Notes: generated from the letters alone by a model not told the origin. A stretch of 64,000 nt of DNA from Cytobacillus firmus (GCF_023612095.1 NZ_CP086235.1:1323001-1387000); one strand, 5' to 3'; counted from the stretch's first letter, positions 18,101 through 26,687 are shown. Made by a program: numbers and translations.

Positions 18101-19060
18101 ATGAAACGTCTTAAAAAAATGAGCCTATTACTAATGCTATCAGCCGTAATGGCATTCACTGCAGCATGCGGAGGCGAAGAAGGCACCAGCGCCAATGGAG
18201 ATAACAGTGAAGAGCTGGAGGGCAGCGTGGTTATAGACGGTTCTGGAACAGTTTATCCATTCATGGCACGCATGGCTGAAAATTATATGGGTGAACAGGA
18301 AAATGTCTCTGTAGAAGTAAGCCGCTCCGGAACATCAGCCGGCTTTAAGAAATTCCTTGCCGAAGACGGAACTGACTTTAATGATGCTTCCCGATCAATT
18401 AAAGATGAAGAAAAGGCACAAGCAGAAGAGCTTGGAATTGATGTACAGGAAATGAAGGTTGCTTTAGACGGTATTACAATCGTAATTAACAAAGAAAATG
18501 ACTGGGCTAAAGAGCTTACACAGCAGGAAGTTGTTGATATCTTCCTTGCAAGTGCAGGAAAGAAAAAATGGTCAGATGTTCGCCCTGATTTCCCGGATGA
18601 AGAAATTCAGACATATGGTCCAAATGAAAACCACGGCACTTACGAATTTATGTTTGAAAATATTCTCGAAGAACAGGATCTTCCTGAAAATATCAACTTG
18701 CAGCAGGATTACTCAACTTTAGTGGATCTTGTATCTAAAGATAAAAATGCTATCGGATTCTTTGGCTATGGTTACTATGACAGCAACAAAGACAAATTGT
18801 CTGCAGTAAAAGTTGACTTTGGCAGCGGACCTGTTGAGCCATCATTAGATACAATCAAGGAAGACGGGGATTATGCTCCATTTACTCGCCCTGTGTTCAC
18901 ATACCTGAATACTAATATGGCGAAAGAAAAGCCGCAGGTACTGGACTATGCTATCTATACAATGAAAAATGCACAGGATATTGCAGCAGAAACAGGATTC
19001 GCACCATTATCAGATGAAGATGTCCAGGCTTCTCTGGATGCTTTGAACGGATTGAAATAA
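18101..19060 (+). CDS. pstS: Phosphate-binding lipoprotein PstS
   Basis: Extracytoplasmic phosphate receptor of the Pst ABC importer. The 319-residue protein begins with a lipoprotein signal (KKMSLLLMLSAVMAFTAAC, lipobox ending in Cys22 or so). Phosphate-loop motifs DGSGTVYPF near 44 and SRSGTSAGFKKF near 72 follow. The mature part is acidic and has the two-lobed binding-protein pattern. The ATG is behind TAGGGGGAAT. It is first in the pst operon; a hairpin between pstS and pstC should keep PstS in excess over the permeases. Confidence 0.95.
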   Translation: MKRLKKMSLLLMLSAVMAFTAACGGEEGTSANGDNSEELEGSVVIDGSGTVYPFMARMAENYMGEQENVSVEVSRSGTSAGFKKFLAEDGTDFNDASRSIKDEEKAQAEELGIDVQEMKVALDGITIVINKENDWAKELTQQEVVDIFLASAGKKKWSDVRPDFPDEEIQTYGPNENHGTYEFMFENILEEQDLPENINLQQDYSTLVDLVSKDKNAIGFFGYGYYDSNKDKLSAVKVDFGSGPVEPSLDTIKEDGDYAPFTRPVFTYLNTNMAKEKPQVLDYAIYTMKNAQDIAAETGFAPLSDEDVQASLDALNGLK

Positions 19061-19078
19061 GAATAAGTTTTGCCATGG

Positions 19079-19107
19079 GAAGATGAGAATTTTGCCTTCT
19101 CATCTTC
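19079..19107 (+). promoter_or_regulatory. Intercistronic hairpin between pstS and pstC
   Basis: GAAGATGAGAA (19079-19089) pairs perfectly with TTCTCATCTTC (19097-19107) around a 7-base loop, with no T-tract after it. This suits an RNA-processing or end-protecting element that raises pstS mRNA over the rest of the operon. Its presence also argues against the long pstC frame that would translate through it. Confidence 0.6.
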
Positions 19108-19165
19108 TTATGATGTGCATGTAAAGAGTTCTCTTTGGATGAGAGTGCTGAAAGGGGTTTTACAC

Positions 19166-20122
19166 TTGGCTAAAAGTGCTGTTGAATACGATAAAAAAAA
19201 GCTGAATGTACGAGAAATCATTCAGCAAAAGAAAAAAACTCGAAGTGTCAATAATTACACAGAAAAATTAATACCGAAAATTTTATTTGGAATAGCTGCA
19301 ATTTCTGTTTTTACTACTATTGGAATTGTACTAACCTTAATTACGGAAACAATCGCCTTTTTTAAAGACGTTCCTTTTATAGATTTCTTTACAGGCACGG
19401 AGTTAAAGCCTTTAGGAGAAAATGCTGTCTTTGGTGTTCTGCCCTTGCTGACGGGAACAATTATTTCGACTTCAATAGCTATGCTGGTTGCTATTCCAGT
19501 GGGACTGATGACAGCCATATTTTTAAGTGAATACGCATCAGAAAGAACACGAAAGGCCTTAAAGCCTCTTCTTGAAATCCTGGCAGGTATTCCTACCATT
19601 GTTTATGGATTTTTTGCTTTTACCTTTGTAACACCTTTACTAAGATCTTTTATTCCTGGTCTTGAACCAACAAATATATTAAGCCCCGGGATTGTAATGG
19701 GAATCATGATTATCCCAATGGTAGCTTCCCTTTCTGAAGATGCAATGAGTTCTGTCCCAAATGCGATGAGGGAGGGTGCTCTTGCACTGGGGGCAACAAA
19801 GCTTGAGGTAACCTGGAAAGTGGTTGTACCAGCAGCCATTTCGGGTATCATTGCTTCGTTTGTGTTAGGAATTTCCAGAGCAATCGGGGAAACGATGATC
19901 GTCACTATTGCGAGCGGAAGTTCGAAAAATTTCACTTTTGATGTTACACAATCCATGCAGACTATGACTGCTTATATTGTGGAAGTAACAGGCGGGGAAG
20001 CAGCCGCAGGAACAACCTTATACTATAGCCTTTACGCTGTTGCAATGACATTGTTTGTGTTTACCTTAATAATGAACCTTCTTGCTCAGTATATCTCTCG
20101 CAGGTTCAGGGAGGAATATTAA
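19166..20122 (+). CDS. pstC: Phosphate ABC transporter permease PstC
   Basis: One of the two membrane subunits of the Pst importer. With a TTG start at 19166 the protein has 318 residues and about six membrane helices. The EAA-type loop is near residues 210-225 (EGALALGATKLEVTWKVVVP), and a charged N-terminal arm precedes helix 1. I choose the TTG because AAAGGGG lies eight bases upstream, the resulting N-terminus (AKSAVEYDKKK) looks normal, and the longer frame from 19070 runs through the pstS-pstC hairpin without a site. It overlaps pstA by one base. Confidence 0.9.
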   Translation: MAKSAVEYDKKKLNVREIIQQKKKTRSVNNYTEKLIPKILFGIAAISVFTTIGIVLTLITETIAFFKDVPFIDFFTGTELKPLGENAVFGVLPLLTGTIISTSIAMLVAIPVGLMTAIFLSEYASERTRKALKPLLEILAGIPTIVYGFFAFTFVTPLLRSFIPGLEPTNILSPGIVMGIMIIPMVASLSEDAMSSVPNAMREGALALGATKLEVTWKVVVPAAISGIIASFVLGISRAIGETMIVTIASGSSKNFTFDVTQSMQTMTAYIVEVTGGEAAAGTTLYYSLYAVAMTLFVFTLIMNLLAQYISRRFREEY

Positions 20123-21006
20123 TGAAATATGTAGATACAGAACAAGTGCATAAAAAAATGGGCAGCCGCCTGCTTGCCAATAACATGGCTAAAACACTAT
20201 TCTTTTTGGCCACTTTATTCGGCATGGTTGTATTAATTGTATTAATCTACCGGGTCCTCGCTGATAGTTTAAGCTGGATCAACATGGATTTTCTGATGAA
20301 TCGCTTATCAACAGATCCTAAAAGGGCTGGAATCTGGGGAGCCATAACAGGAACATTTTGGCTGATGCTTGTAGTTGCTCCAGTAACGATGATTCTTGGA
20401 GTAGGCACAGCAATTTACCTCGAAGAATATGCAGCCAAGGGCCGTGTTTCTTCATTTATTAAAACGAACATCTCCAACCTGGCGGGCGTTCCGTCAGTTG
20501 TTTTTGGAATCCTTGGATTAACTGTTTTTGCAAGAACATTAGATCTGGGTTCTGTAGTTCTCGCAGGAGGACTAACGATGGCACTGCTGGTTCTTCCTGT
20601 TGTAGTAGTTGCCAGCCAGGAAGCAATCCGTGCTGTTCCCCAATTTCTAAGAGAGGCATCTTACGGAATGGGAGCGACAAAGTGGCAAACGATTAAAAAT
20701 GTAGTACTTCCTGCAGCATTACCTGGAATCCTTACGGGGGTTATTCTTGCACTATCGCGGGCAATAGGCGAAACAGCGCCATTGGTTGTTATCGGAATAC
20801 CAGCTTTGTTAATTCCCGTTCCTGATGGAATCTTTGATAAATTTACGATCCTGCCGGTACAGATTTATTATTGGACCATCGACTCTGCACTAGTAGCAGA
20901 ATATGCAAACCTGGCAGCTGCAACAATTGTGATATTACTAATTGTGTTATTCGCGATGAACTCAATAGCCATCTTAATTCGGAACAAGTTCCAAAAAAGA
21001 TATTAG
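20122..21006 (+). CDS. pstA: Phosphate ABC transporter permease PstA
   Basis: Second membrane subunit of the Pst phosphate importer. It has 294 residues with six predicted helices. The coupling-loop motif EASYGMGATKWQTIKNVVLP near 180-199 contacts the PstB ATPase. ATG shares its first base with the pstC stop, so translation is coupled. Gene order S-C-A-B is that of other bacilli. Confidence 0.94.
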   Translation: MKYVDTEQVHKKMGSRLLANNMAKTLFFLATLFGMVVLIVLIYRVLADSLSWINMDFLMNRLSTDPKRAGIWGAITGTFWLMLVVAPVTMILGVGTAIYLEEYAAKGRVSSFIKTNISNLAGVPSVVFGILGLTVFARTLDLGSVVLAGGLTMALLVLPVVVVASQEAIRAVPQFLREASYGMGATKWQTIKNVVLPAALPGILTGVILALSRAIGETAPLVVIGIPALLIPVPDGIFDKFTILPVQIYYWTIDSALVAEYANLAAATIVILLIVLFAMNSIAILIRNKFQKRY

Positions 21007-21024
21007 CCCGGGAGGTTTTCTAAA

Positions 21025-21852
21025 ATGCCTGTAGTGACAGAAAAAACAAATCCAAATGTAAAAAAAGAAAGCATAGCTCCAAATTCAGCAGAAAACAAAA
21101 AAGTTGTTTATAATACCAAAGATCTAAATCTTTGGTATGGTGAAGGCCATGCTTTAAAAAATATAAATTTAGCCATCAATGAAAATGAAGTAACGGCAAT
21201 TATCGGACCATCAGGATGCGGTAAGTCCACATATATTAAAACGCTGAACCGCATGGTTGAACTTGTGCCTTCAGTAAGAATTTCCGGAGAAATCTTATAC
21301 CGGGAGCGAAATATTCTTGATAAATCATTTAAAGTGGAGGATTTAAGAACAAATGTAGGGATGGTTTTTCAAAAGCCCAATCCATTTCCAAAGTCCATTT
21401 ATGAAAATGTAGCATATGGACCGAAAATTCATGGTATCCGCGATAAAAAGATCCTTGATGAGATTGTTGAGAAAAGTTTGAGGGGGGCCGCCATCTGGGA
21501 CGAAGTTAAAGATCGTCTGAATCAGAATGCGTATGGCCTATCCGGTGGGCAGCAGCAGCGACTTTGCATTGCACGCTGTCTTGCAATTGAACCGGATGTC
21601 ATCTTAATGGATGAGCCTACATCTGCACTTGACCCTATCTCTACGTTAAAAGTAGAGGAGCTGGTGCAGGAGCTTAAGGAAGAATTCAGTATTATCATCG
21701 TTACTCATAATATGCAGCAGGCAGCACGTATTTCTGATAAAACAGCTTTCTTCTTAAATGGTGAAGTAATCGAGTTTGCTGATACGGATAAGATATTTTC
21801 TACCCCTTCAGATAAGCGGACTGAAGATTATATCACTGGACGATTCGGTTAA
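21025..21852 (+). CDS. pstB: Phosphate ABC transporter ATP-binding protein PstB
   Basis: ATPase of the phosphate importer. The 275-residue protein has Walker [10 protein letters not shown] near 64, signature LSGGQQQR near 173, Walker [14 protein letters not shown] near 192 and the switch VTHNMQQA near 230. It has a 35-residue polar N-terminal extension before the ABC domain. Only one pstB is present, whereas B. subtilis has two (pstBA, pstBB). It is followed by phoU after about 55 bases. Confidence 0.95.
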   Translation: MPVVTEKTNPNVKKESIAPNSAENKKVVYNTKDLNLWYGEGHALKNINLAINENEVTAIIGPSGCGKSTYIKTLNRMVELVPSVRISGEILYRERNILDKSFKVEDLRTNVGMVFQKPNPFPKSIYENVAYGPKIHGIRDKKILDEIVEKSLRGAAIWDEVKDRLNQNAYGLSGGQQQRLCIARCLAIEPDVILMDEPTSALDPISTLKVEELVQELKEEFSIIIVTHNMQQAARISDKTAFFLNGEVIEFADTDKIFSTPSDKRTEDYITGRFG

Positions 21853-21906
21853 TCGAATGATTATGAAAGAATACAGGCATTATTATGTGGATGAAGGGGG
21901 ATTACA

Positions 21907-22569
21907 ATGATGGCAGTACGTGAAAGGTTTGACTATGATCTTCAGGAGCTTCAAAAAATGCTTATAGAAATTGGCAATTTTGCAATAGAGGCCTTGCATA
22001 GATCAGTTGAAGCACTTGAAACCCAAAACATTGAATTGGCACTTGAAATCATTGATGACGACAATCAGGCTGATATTCTGTATGAGGAAATAAATGATTT
22101 AGCCATTCTCCTAATTGCAAAACAGCAGCCAGTGGCTATTGACCTCCGCCGCATCATTGTGGCTATAAAAATCGCAACAGACATCGAAAGAATTGCAGAC
22201 TTTGGAGTGAATATTGCAAAGTCCACCATACGGATTGGGTCAGAGCCGCTAATTAAGCCGATTGAACATATAAAGAAAATGTATGAAATTTCAACTGAAA
22301 TGCTGCGTCTATCACTGGAAGCTTTCACTGAAGAAGATACTGCAAAGGCCAAAAAAGTTGCCGATATGGATGATCAGGTCGATGACCTCTATGGTGAAAC
22401 TATTAAAGAGCTGCTGCAAATTAATCTGCAGAAACCGGAATACCTGCCGCAGATCACCCAGCTTTCATTTATTTGCCGTTATTTAGAAAGAGCAGCTGAC
22501 CATGTTACGAATATTTCGGAACATATTTTTTATTTGGTTAAAGGACGCCAGTATGATTTAAATAATTAA
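21907..22569 (+). CDS. phoU: Phosphate transport regulator PhoU
   Basis: Helical adaptor that links the Pst transporter to phosphate signalling and limits uptake. The 220-residue protein has two similar three-helix repeats. Each ends in the metal-binding signature: ERIADFGVNIAKS near 97 and ERAADHVTNISEH near 197. Two adjacent ATG codons (21907, 21910) follow GGGGG. PhoU is absent from the B. subtilis 168 pst operon as I recall it, so this arrangement is more like other Bacillaceae and clostridia. Confidence 0.93.
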   Translation: MMAVRERFDYDLQELQKMLIEIGNFAIEALHRSVEALETQNIELALEIIDDDNQADILYEEINDLAILLIAKQQPVAIDLRRIIVAIKIATDIERIADFGVNIAKSTIRIGSEPLIKPIEHIKKMYEISTEMLRLSLEAFTEEDTAKAKKVADMDDQVDDLYGETIKELLQINLQKPEYLPQITQLSFICRYLERAADHVTNISEHIFYLVKGRQYDLNN

Positions 22570-22644
22570 CAAGAAAAGCAGAAACGCCTTGTAGCGCTAG
22601 AGCTAGACAAGAAAAGCGGAAACGCCTTGCAGCACAGGAGCTAT
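22569..22644 (+). repeat. 38-bp tandem direct repeat after phoU
   Basis: Two copies, 22569-22606 and 22607-22644, agree at 32 of 38 positions. Each starts ACAAGAAAAGC, contains GAAACGCCTTG and ends near GAGCTA. The core resembles the GCGGAAGCGCC-type intergenic repeats scattered in many Bacillus-group genomes. It lies between the phoU stop and its terminator, so it is transcribed. Confidence 0.7.
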
Positions 22645-22651
22645 AAAGTAA

Positions 22652-22690
22652 AAAAAGCTAAAAGGAATCTTAACCTTTTAGCTTTTTGTT
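22652..22690. terminator. Bidirectional terminator between phoU and the convergent gene
   Basis: AAAGCTAAAAGG (22654-22665) pairs with CCTTTTAGCTTT (22674-22685), with A and T tracts outside. It overlaps the end of the minus-strand gene. Confidence 0.85.
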
Positions 22691-23160
22691 ATGATCTTAG
22701 CAATTTCTTTATAGCTCATATTATGGTTCAGTTCAAATGTGCCCAGCTGTATTTTCTGGCTGTACCCGTATTCCTCCATGTAATTGCCGAAGTCTGCTGC
22801 CTGGTCAATTACACTTGCTTTTTCAAGGATTAACGCGATTTCCCCGGGTGTCATGCCGCTCTCAATGGTTAGCTGATAGACTTTCTGAGACTCTTCTTTC
22901 TGCTCCGTATTTTCCTCAGCAGGTTCTTCTTTTACTTCCTTATTCTCGGTTTCGTCTTTAGCGTCCGTCTGCTGTAGTAGAGTATATTCTTCATTTGTTA
23001 ATACAGTGTAGCCGTTTGTCTGCAAGAATTTTTTTGCACTGTTTTCATCGATTGTTCTATTTTCAGTTTGCTCCGGTTTATTCAGGAAGTAGGCTGTGCC
23101 AAAGGCTATGACAGCAATAAGGATGCCAAATGCAAATGCCCTGATATTTCTTTTATTCAT
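22678..23160 (-). CDS. Small membrane-anchored MltG/YceG-like protein (YqzC position)
   Basis: A 160-residue protein with an N-terminal membrane anchor (about 8-24), an acidic Glu/Lys linker (about 65-95) and a C-terminal domain. That domain (YQLTIESGMTPGEIALILEKA and later FNYMEEYGYSQ-type text) resembles the LysM-like substrate-binding half of endolytic transglycosylase MltG. It is too short to hold the catalytic half, so it probably binds glycan rather than cleaving it. It starts inside the end of the upstream gene (8-base overlap), so the two are coupled. B. subtilis yqzC occupies the same place; orthology is inferred from position. Confidence 0.6.
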   Translation of the reverse strand: MNKRNIRAFAFGILIAVIAFGTAYFLNKPEQTENRTIDENSAKKFLQTNGYTVLTNEEYTLLQQTDAKDETENKEVKEEPAEENTEQKEESQKVYQLTIESGMTPGEIALILEKASVIDQAADFGNYMEEYGYSQKIQLGTFELNHNMSYKEIAKIITKS

Positions 23161-23545
23161 AGCTATGGCCCCTAAATTTCATTTCCGTTTGAATGGTCCT
23201 TACTTCATCAGGAGAGAGTGAAGATTGTCTAGCAATTTGTTCTACTGAAAGCCCTTGCCTGGAAAGCAGCATCACCTGATTTTTTATTATTTCATGAACT
23301 TCCCTTTTTTCTGCAGAATGAATAGAAGGCTCTGCAGGAACGTGCTGAGTAAAGGGTTCATCCGCTACGAGCAGTTCTTCTTCCAATACTTTTAATTTCT
23401 TTTTAATTTGATACATTTCCTGGATTTGCTGCATGGACATTTGATCCATTTCATCGCGCAGCTCTTTATAAGGATCTCTCAAAAACACTGAAAGAATAAA
23501 TAGCCCTATAGATAAGATCAATAATGCCAGTAAGATTGATTCCAA
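23153..23545 (-). CDS. Membrane-anchored coiled-coil/HTH-like small protein (YqzD-like)
   Basis: A 130-residue protein with a hydrophobic N-terminus (residues 2-20), then a charged helix likely to form a coiled coil (about 28-62, rich in Glu, Gln, Met, Lys). The C-terminal segment, QGLSVEQIARQSSLSPDEVRTI (in two parts around residues 97-117), reads like a helix-turn-helix. The start is TTG at 23545 behind AGAGGTGA. Position and size suit the YqzD group. Whether the HTH-like part binds nucleic acid is unknown. Confidence 0.6.
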   Translation of the reverse strand: MESILLALLILSIGLFILSVFLRDPYKELRDEMDQMSMQQIQEMYQIKKKLKVLEEELLVADEPFTQHVPAEPSIHSAEKREVHEIIKNQVMLLSRQGLSVEQIARQSSLSPDEVRTIQTEMKFRGHSYE

Positions 23546-23862
23546 TAAAAGTCACCTCTGATTCATTGCACAGAAATATTTTACCATCAAAATTGACAAA
23601 TTTCGATATATAATCCATAAACAGGTGAAATTTAAAGATTCTTGTCGGAGAAGCTCTGTCGAATCAGAAGCTCGGCAAACGTTTAAAAAATTTTTCTTAT
23701 TTAAAACCGGGAAGGCATGTGCTTTCGCAAGAAGCGACAATTTCCGTTCATTGTAGGCTATCAATATCAGTGATAACATTGAGTTATATAAATAGTCATA
23801 AAATTTTGCTTTTTGTCATATAGAACCCTTACTCTATGAAAATAATTGCAAGAGGTGCCGTC
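23546..23862. other. Divergent intergenic region
   Basis: It should contain promoters for the yqzD-like gene (minus) and the DUF4912 gene (plus). I see AT-rich sequence and scattered short repeats of GAAGCTC/GAAGC but no convincing promoter pair, riboswitch or conserved ORF. A 75-codon frame on the minus strand has no good start site. Confidence 0.3.
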
Positions 23863-24492
23863 ATGATAGATGAGATTATTAAGCTTCGCCGCAGGGGGCT
23901 GTCATTCCGTAAAATCGCCAGTAAGCTTGATACAACCGTAGGAAAAGTACAATACCAGTGGACCAAACTTATCCAAAATAAAGTGAAACGCGACAGCGGG
24001 GAGTCTTTAGGGGAAAAAGTAATATCTGAAGAAAATATCGTGCAAAATCAATCGAAAGATCATTTGACATTAACACGCTCAAGCGATGATAAGGCAAAAG
24101 TATCCTGGAAGTTGTCTGCTCAGAAGGTGAAGATGCTATCCCTATACTTGGACAAGACTGTATCCTCCTTGAGAAAATCTTTAAGAATCTATGATGTTAC
24201 CGGGGTTATTTTTGACGGAGCCAATGGGGTCTGTGACCATGAAGTTATCCTGTCCGATCATTCTGAATGGACCTTTAAAGGGCTCAAACCCGGCAAAGTA
24301 TATTGTGTTGAGCTGGGCATTAAAATAACAGATAATCATTTCATCCCGTTACTGCGTTCAGAAGCACTGTATACTTCTGAGGGTTCTCCTTACCAAGGAA
24401 AAAAAGAATCTGAGGTTCAGCCTGCATGGACGGTAAATGTGAGTACATACACCTATTATGAATCAGTGAGTGAAGGAGAAGGTAAAGAATGA
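23863..24492 (+). CDS. DUF4912 protein with N-terminal helix-turn-helix-like segment
   Basis: Function unknown. The 209-residue protein begins with a segment that looks like a helix-turn-helix (residues 1-37, LRRRGLSFRKIASKLDTT then VGKVQYQW). A linker follows, then a DUF4912 domain (about 78-180) with the pattern KVSWKLS, RIYDVTGVIFDG, WTFKGLKPG and YCVELGI. In other bacteria DUF4912 genes often neighbour alpha-glucan enzymes; here the next gene is a GT4 glycosyltransferase with which it overlaps by ATGA. The ATG at 23863 is chosen because AAGAGGTG lies just upstream, not the 23836 codon. It occupies the yqgL position of B. subtilis, without proven orthology. Confidence 0.72.
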   Translation: MIDEIIKLRRRGLSFRKIASKLDTTVGKVQYQWTKLIQNKVKRDSGESLGEKVISEENIVQNQSKDHLTLTRSSDDKAKVSWKLSAQKVKMLSLYLDKTVSSLRKSLRIYDVTGVIFDGANGVCDHEVILSDHSEWTFKGLKPGKVYCVELGIKITDNHFIPLLRSEALYTSEGSPYQGKKESEVQPAWTVNVSTYTYYESVSEGEGKE

Positions 24493-25724
24493 TGGAACCG
24501 GTAGCTTCAGAACTAAATAATAATAGTTTCATTAATGGTAAACCTAAAATCCTTCTTCTTACGTGGGAGTATCCTCCCCATGTAGTAGGCGGTTTATCAA
24601 GGCATGTGTATGGACTCGCAGGAGGATTAAAACAGGATTATGAGGTTCATATACTGACTGCTAATCCCGGCAATCTTTCCAGCTGCGAACATATAAACGG
24701 TATCTATATCCACCGGGTTAAGCCGCTAAATGAAAAAGATCCTAACTTTCTGCACTGGATTTTGGGACTAAATTTGGCGATGGAGCAAAAAGCCATGGAA
24801 CTGTCATCCTTCCACCACTTTGAAATCATTCATGCACATGACTGGCTTGTAGGTGCATGCGGCCTGTCCTTAAAGGAGAGCTTGCACTGTCCTTTAATTA
24901 CAACTATACATGCAACAGAATATGGAAGGAATAATGGAATTTACACAGAATTGCAGAAATTTATCCATACGAAAGAAGAGCAGCTGATCATCGGATCAGA
25001 TCAGGTTATTGTCTGCAGTGAATATATGAAGGAAGAAGTACTTCAGCAATTTTCAATTGCCAGAGAAAAAATTGCTGTTATCGCAAACGGAATCAGCAAA
25101 GAGACACTTCTTGATGATCCAGACAGCATATTGGAAGGGCTTCCGGTGAAAAAAGGCGGAAGGCTGATATTCTCCATTGGACGGATGGTGAGGGAGAAAG
25201 GGTTTGAAACCTTAATCGAGGCAGCGCCTATAATAAAAGAAAAGTATCAGGATGCTTATATAATCGTTGCCGGCAAGGGTCCTATGCTTGAAGCACACAG
25301 AAAAAAAGCAAGAGAACTGAAGGTTGATGATGTCATACTTTTTCCGGGATTTATAAATGACATGCAAAGATTAGCTCTCTTCCAGAAATGCGCAATGGCT
25401 GTTTTTCCAAGTTATTATGAGCCATTTGGCATTGTAGCCCTCGAAGCAATGATCACCGGAAAGCCGGCGATCGTATCCAATACAGGAGGATTAAAGGGAA
25501 TCGTTAAACATGAATATTCCGGGCTGTTCATGGTCCCTGGTGATCCATACAGCTTTGCAGAGCAGGTTTCCGCTCTCCTTGAGAACCCTAATGCCGCCGA
25601 TACTATTGGCAAACAAGGTAAAAAGGTCGCAGAAAGCCTATTCTGCTGGAGACGCATTGCTGATGAAACAAATAGAGTATTTCAAGAAACACGGATTAGC
25701 CGGAAGCTTGAAGATCTGGTGTGA
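24489..25724 (+). CDS. GT4-family glycosyltransferase (YqgM-like)
   Basis: Predicted nucleotide-sugar-dependent retaining glycosyltransferase with two Rossmann domains, 411 residues. The N-terminal domain has EYPPHVVGGLSRHVYGLA near 28-45, as in glycogen-synthase-like GT4 enzymes, and HAHDWL near 117. The C-terminal domain has SIGRMVREKGFETLIEAA near 231 and the donor-site motif EPFGIVALEAM near 314-324. No membrane helix is seen, so it is cytosolic. The start overlaps the DUF4912 stop. Acceptor and product cannot be read from the sequence; alpha-glucan or a cell-surface/spore polysaccharide are options. Confidence 0.8.
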   Translation: MMEPVASELNNNSFINGKPKILLLTWEYPPHVVGGLSRHVYGLAGGLKQDYEVHILTANPGNLSSCEHINGIYIHRVKPLNEKDPNFLHWILGLNLAMEQKAMELSSFHHFEIIHAHDWLVGACGLSLKESLHCPLITTIHATEYGRNNGIYTELQKFIHTKEEQLIIGSDQVIVCSEYMKEEVLQQFSIAREKIAVIANGISKETLLDDPDSILEGLPVKKGGRLIFSIGRMVREKGFETLIEAAPIIKEKYQDAYIIVAGKGPMLEAHRKKARELKVDDVILFPGFINDMQRLALFQKCAMAVFPSYYEPFGIVALEAMITGKPAIVSNTGGLKGIVKHEYSGLFMVPGDPYSFAEQVSALLENPNAADTIGKQGKKVAESLFCWRRIADETNRVFQETRISRKLEDLV

Positions 25725-25788
25725 TGTATTTTATTTTACCTGCCATTAAAATGAAGTTAAAAAATATTATAGAAAAAGGTGCATAAAG

Positions 25789-26430
25789 ATGAATACATTA
25801 AATTGGATTCAATCTGATGTTTATGAAGAAATGGAGAAAGCGCCGATTGGGAAATTGAGGATGATTCCCGGCTTATGGATAGACGGGAAAACTTACTGGA
25901 TGGAAAGTGTCAGTAAAGAAATGTTTCCTGATGAAAATATTTCTGTTCAAATTAAGACAGAAAAAATCCACTCTAAAATTTCCTATTTTAGATGCTATAT
26001 TACGAATCATGCGGACGAGCCTAGAACCATTAAGCTTTTATTGCAGCACAGACATGAGTTTTCTTCCCGTGAACACCTTTCTTTCATTTCCCCCGCAGAA
26101 AATGTCATCTTTCATATGGCCGATTCCAAGCTGTTTTTAGTTAACGGCAAGCTTTACGGCAAAAAAATGGAAGAGTGTACGATTCAGCCATATTGGAACA
26201 TTTTTAGTGACCAAATATGGAACTGCAAAAAGAAGGGAACATTAAAATACCACCCTATGGCCCAAGGCAATGCAATAAGCATTTTCGCACTTAATGCAGT
26301 ATTTAATGGCAGAGGAACAGCAGAAGCGGAGTCATGGATTATCTGCGGAAACAGCAAATCAGAAACGCTTCAGTATAACAGCCTGCTGATAGACAATGGT
26401 AAAGAGGATACTTTTAAAAAAACGTACTAG
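25789..26430 (+). CDS. Uncharacterised protein in the DUF4912-glycosyltransferase cluster
   Basis: I do not recognise a family. The 213-residue protein has no signal peptide or membrane helix. It is rich in alternating hydrophobic and aromatic residues, suggesting a beta-sandwich, with segments such as YFRCYITNHADEPRTIKLL and an internal WNIFSDQIWNCKKKG. It reads like a carbohydrate-binding or glucan-associated fold, but this is inference only. The ATG follows AAAAAGGTG, 64 bases after the glycosyltransferase, in the same direction, so it is likely cotranscribed with the two genes upstream. Confidence 0.6.
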   Translation: MNTLNWIQSDVYEEMEKAPIGKLRMIPGLWIDGKTYWMESVSKEMFPDENISVQIKTEKIHSKISYFRCYITNHADEPRTIKLLLQHRHEFSSREHLSFISPAENVIFHMADSKLFLVNGKLYGKKMEECTIQPYWNIFSDQIWNCKKKGTLKYHPMAQGNAISIFALNAVFNGRGTAEAESWIICGNSKSETLQYNSLLIDNGKEDTFKKTY

Positions 26431-26507
26431 CATTTCGATTTAAAAAATGATATTATAGAAAAGTCGTATGAACGAACTAGTTTGAACATAGTTTGGAGGG
26501 AAATTAC

Positions 26508-26657
26508 ATGCGTGTAAACATTACGTTAGCTTGCACAGAATGTGGAGATCGTAACTATATTTCTAAAAAAAATAAACGAAATAATCCAGATCGTCTTGAG
26601 CTTAAAAAATATTGCCCAAGAGACAAGCGTTCGACTGCACATCGCGAAACAAAATAA
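26508..26657 (+). CDS. rpmG: 50S ribosomal protein L33 (type 1)
   Basis: A 49-residue ribosomal protein of the large subunit with the diagnostic start [19 protein letters not shown] and a C-terminal [10 protein letters not shown]. One zinc knuckle (CTEC) is intact. The second is reduced to a single Cys (YCPRD), so three of the usual four cysteines remain. That intermediate form is common for the rpmGA copy in Bacillus. TTTGGAGGG precedes the ATG. A terminator follows directly. B. subtilis has rpmGA at this place. Confidence 0.92.
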   Translation: MRVNITLACTECGDRNYISKKNKRNNPDRLELKKYCPRDKRSTAHRETK

Positions 26658-26687
26658 GTGGTAGGATCATTCCTACTGCTTTTTTTG
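26656..26687 (+). terminator. Terminator after rpmG
   Basis: AGTGGTAGGA pairs with TCCTACTGCT (two G-T pairs), followed by seven Ts. Confidence 0.82.

Noticed and set aside
23552..23779. 75-codon minus-strand ORF in the yqzD upstream gap
   Set aside because: No ribosome binding site, unusual composition and overlap with the expected promoter region.
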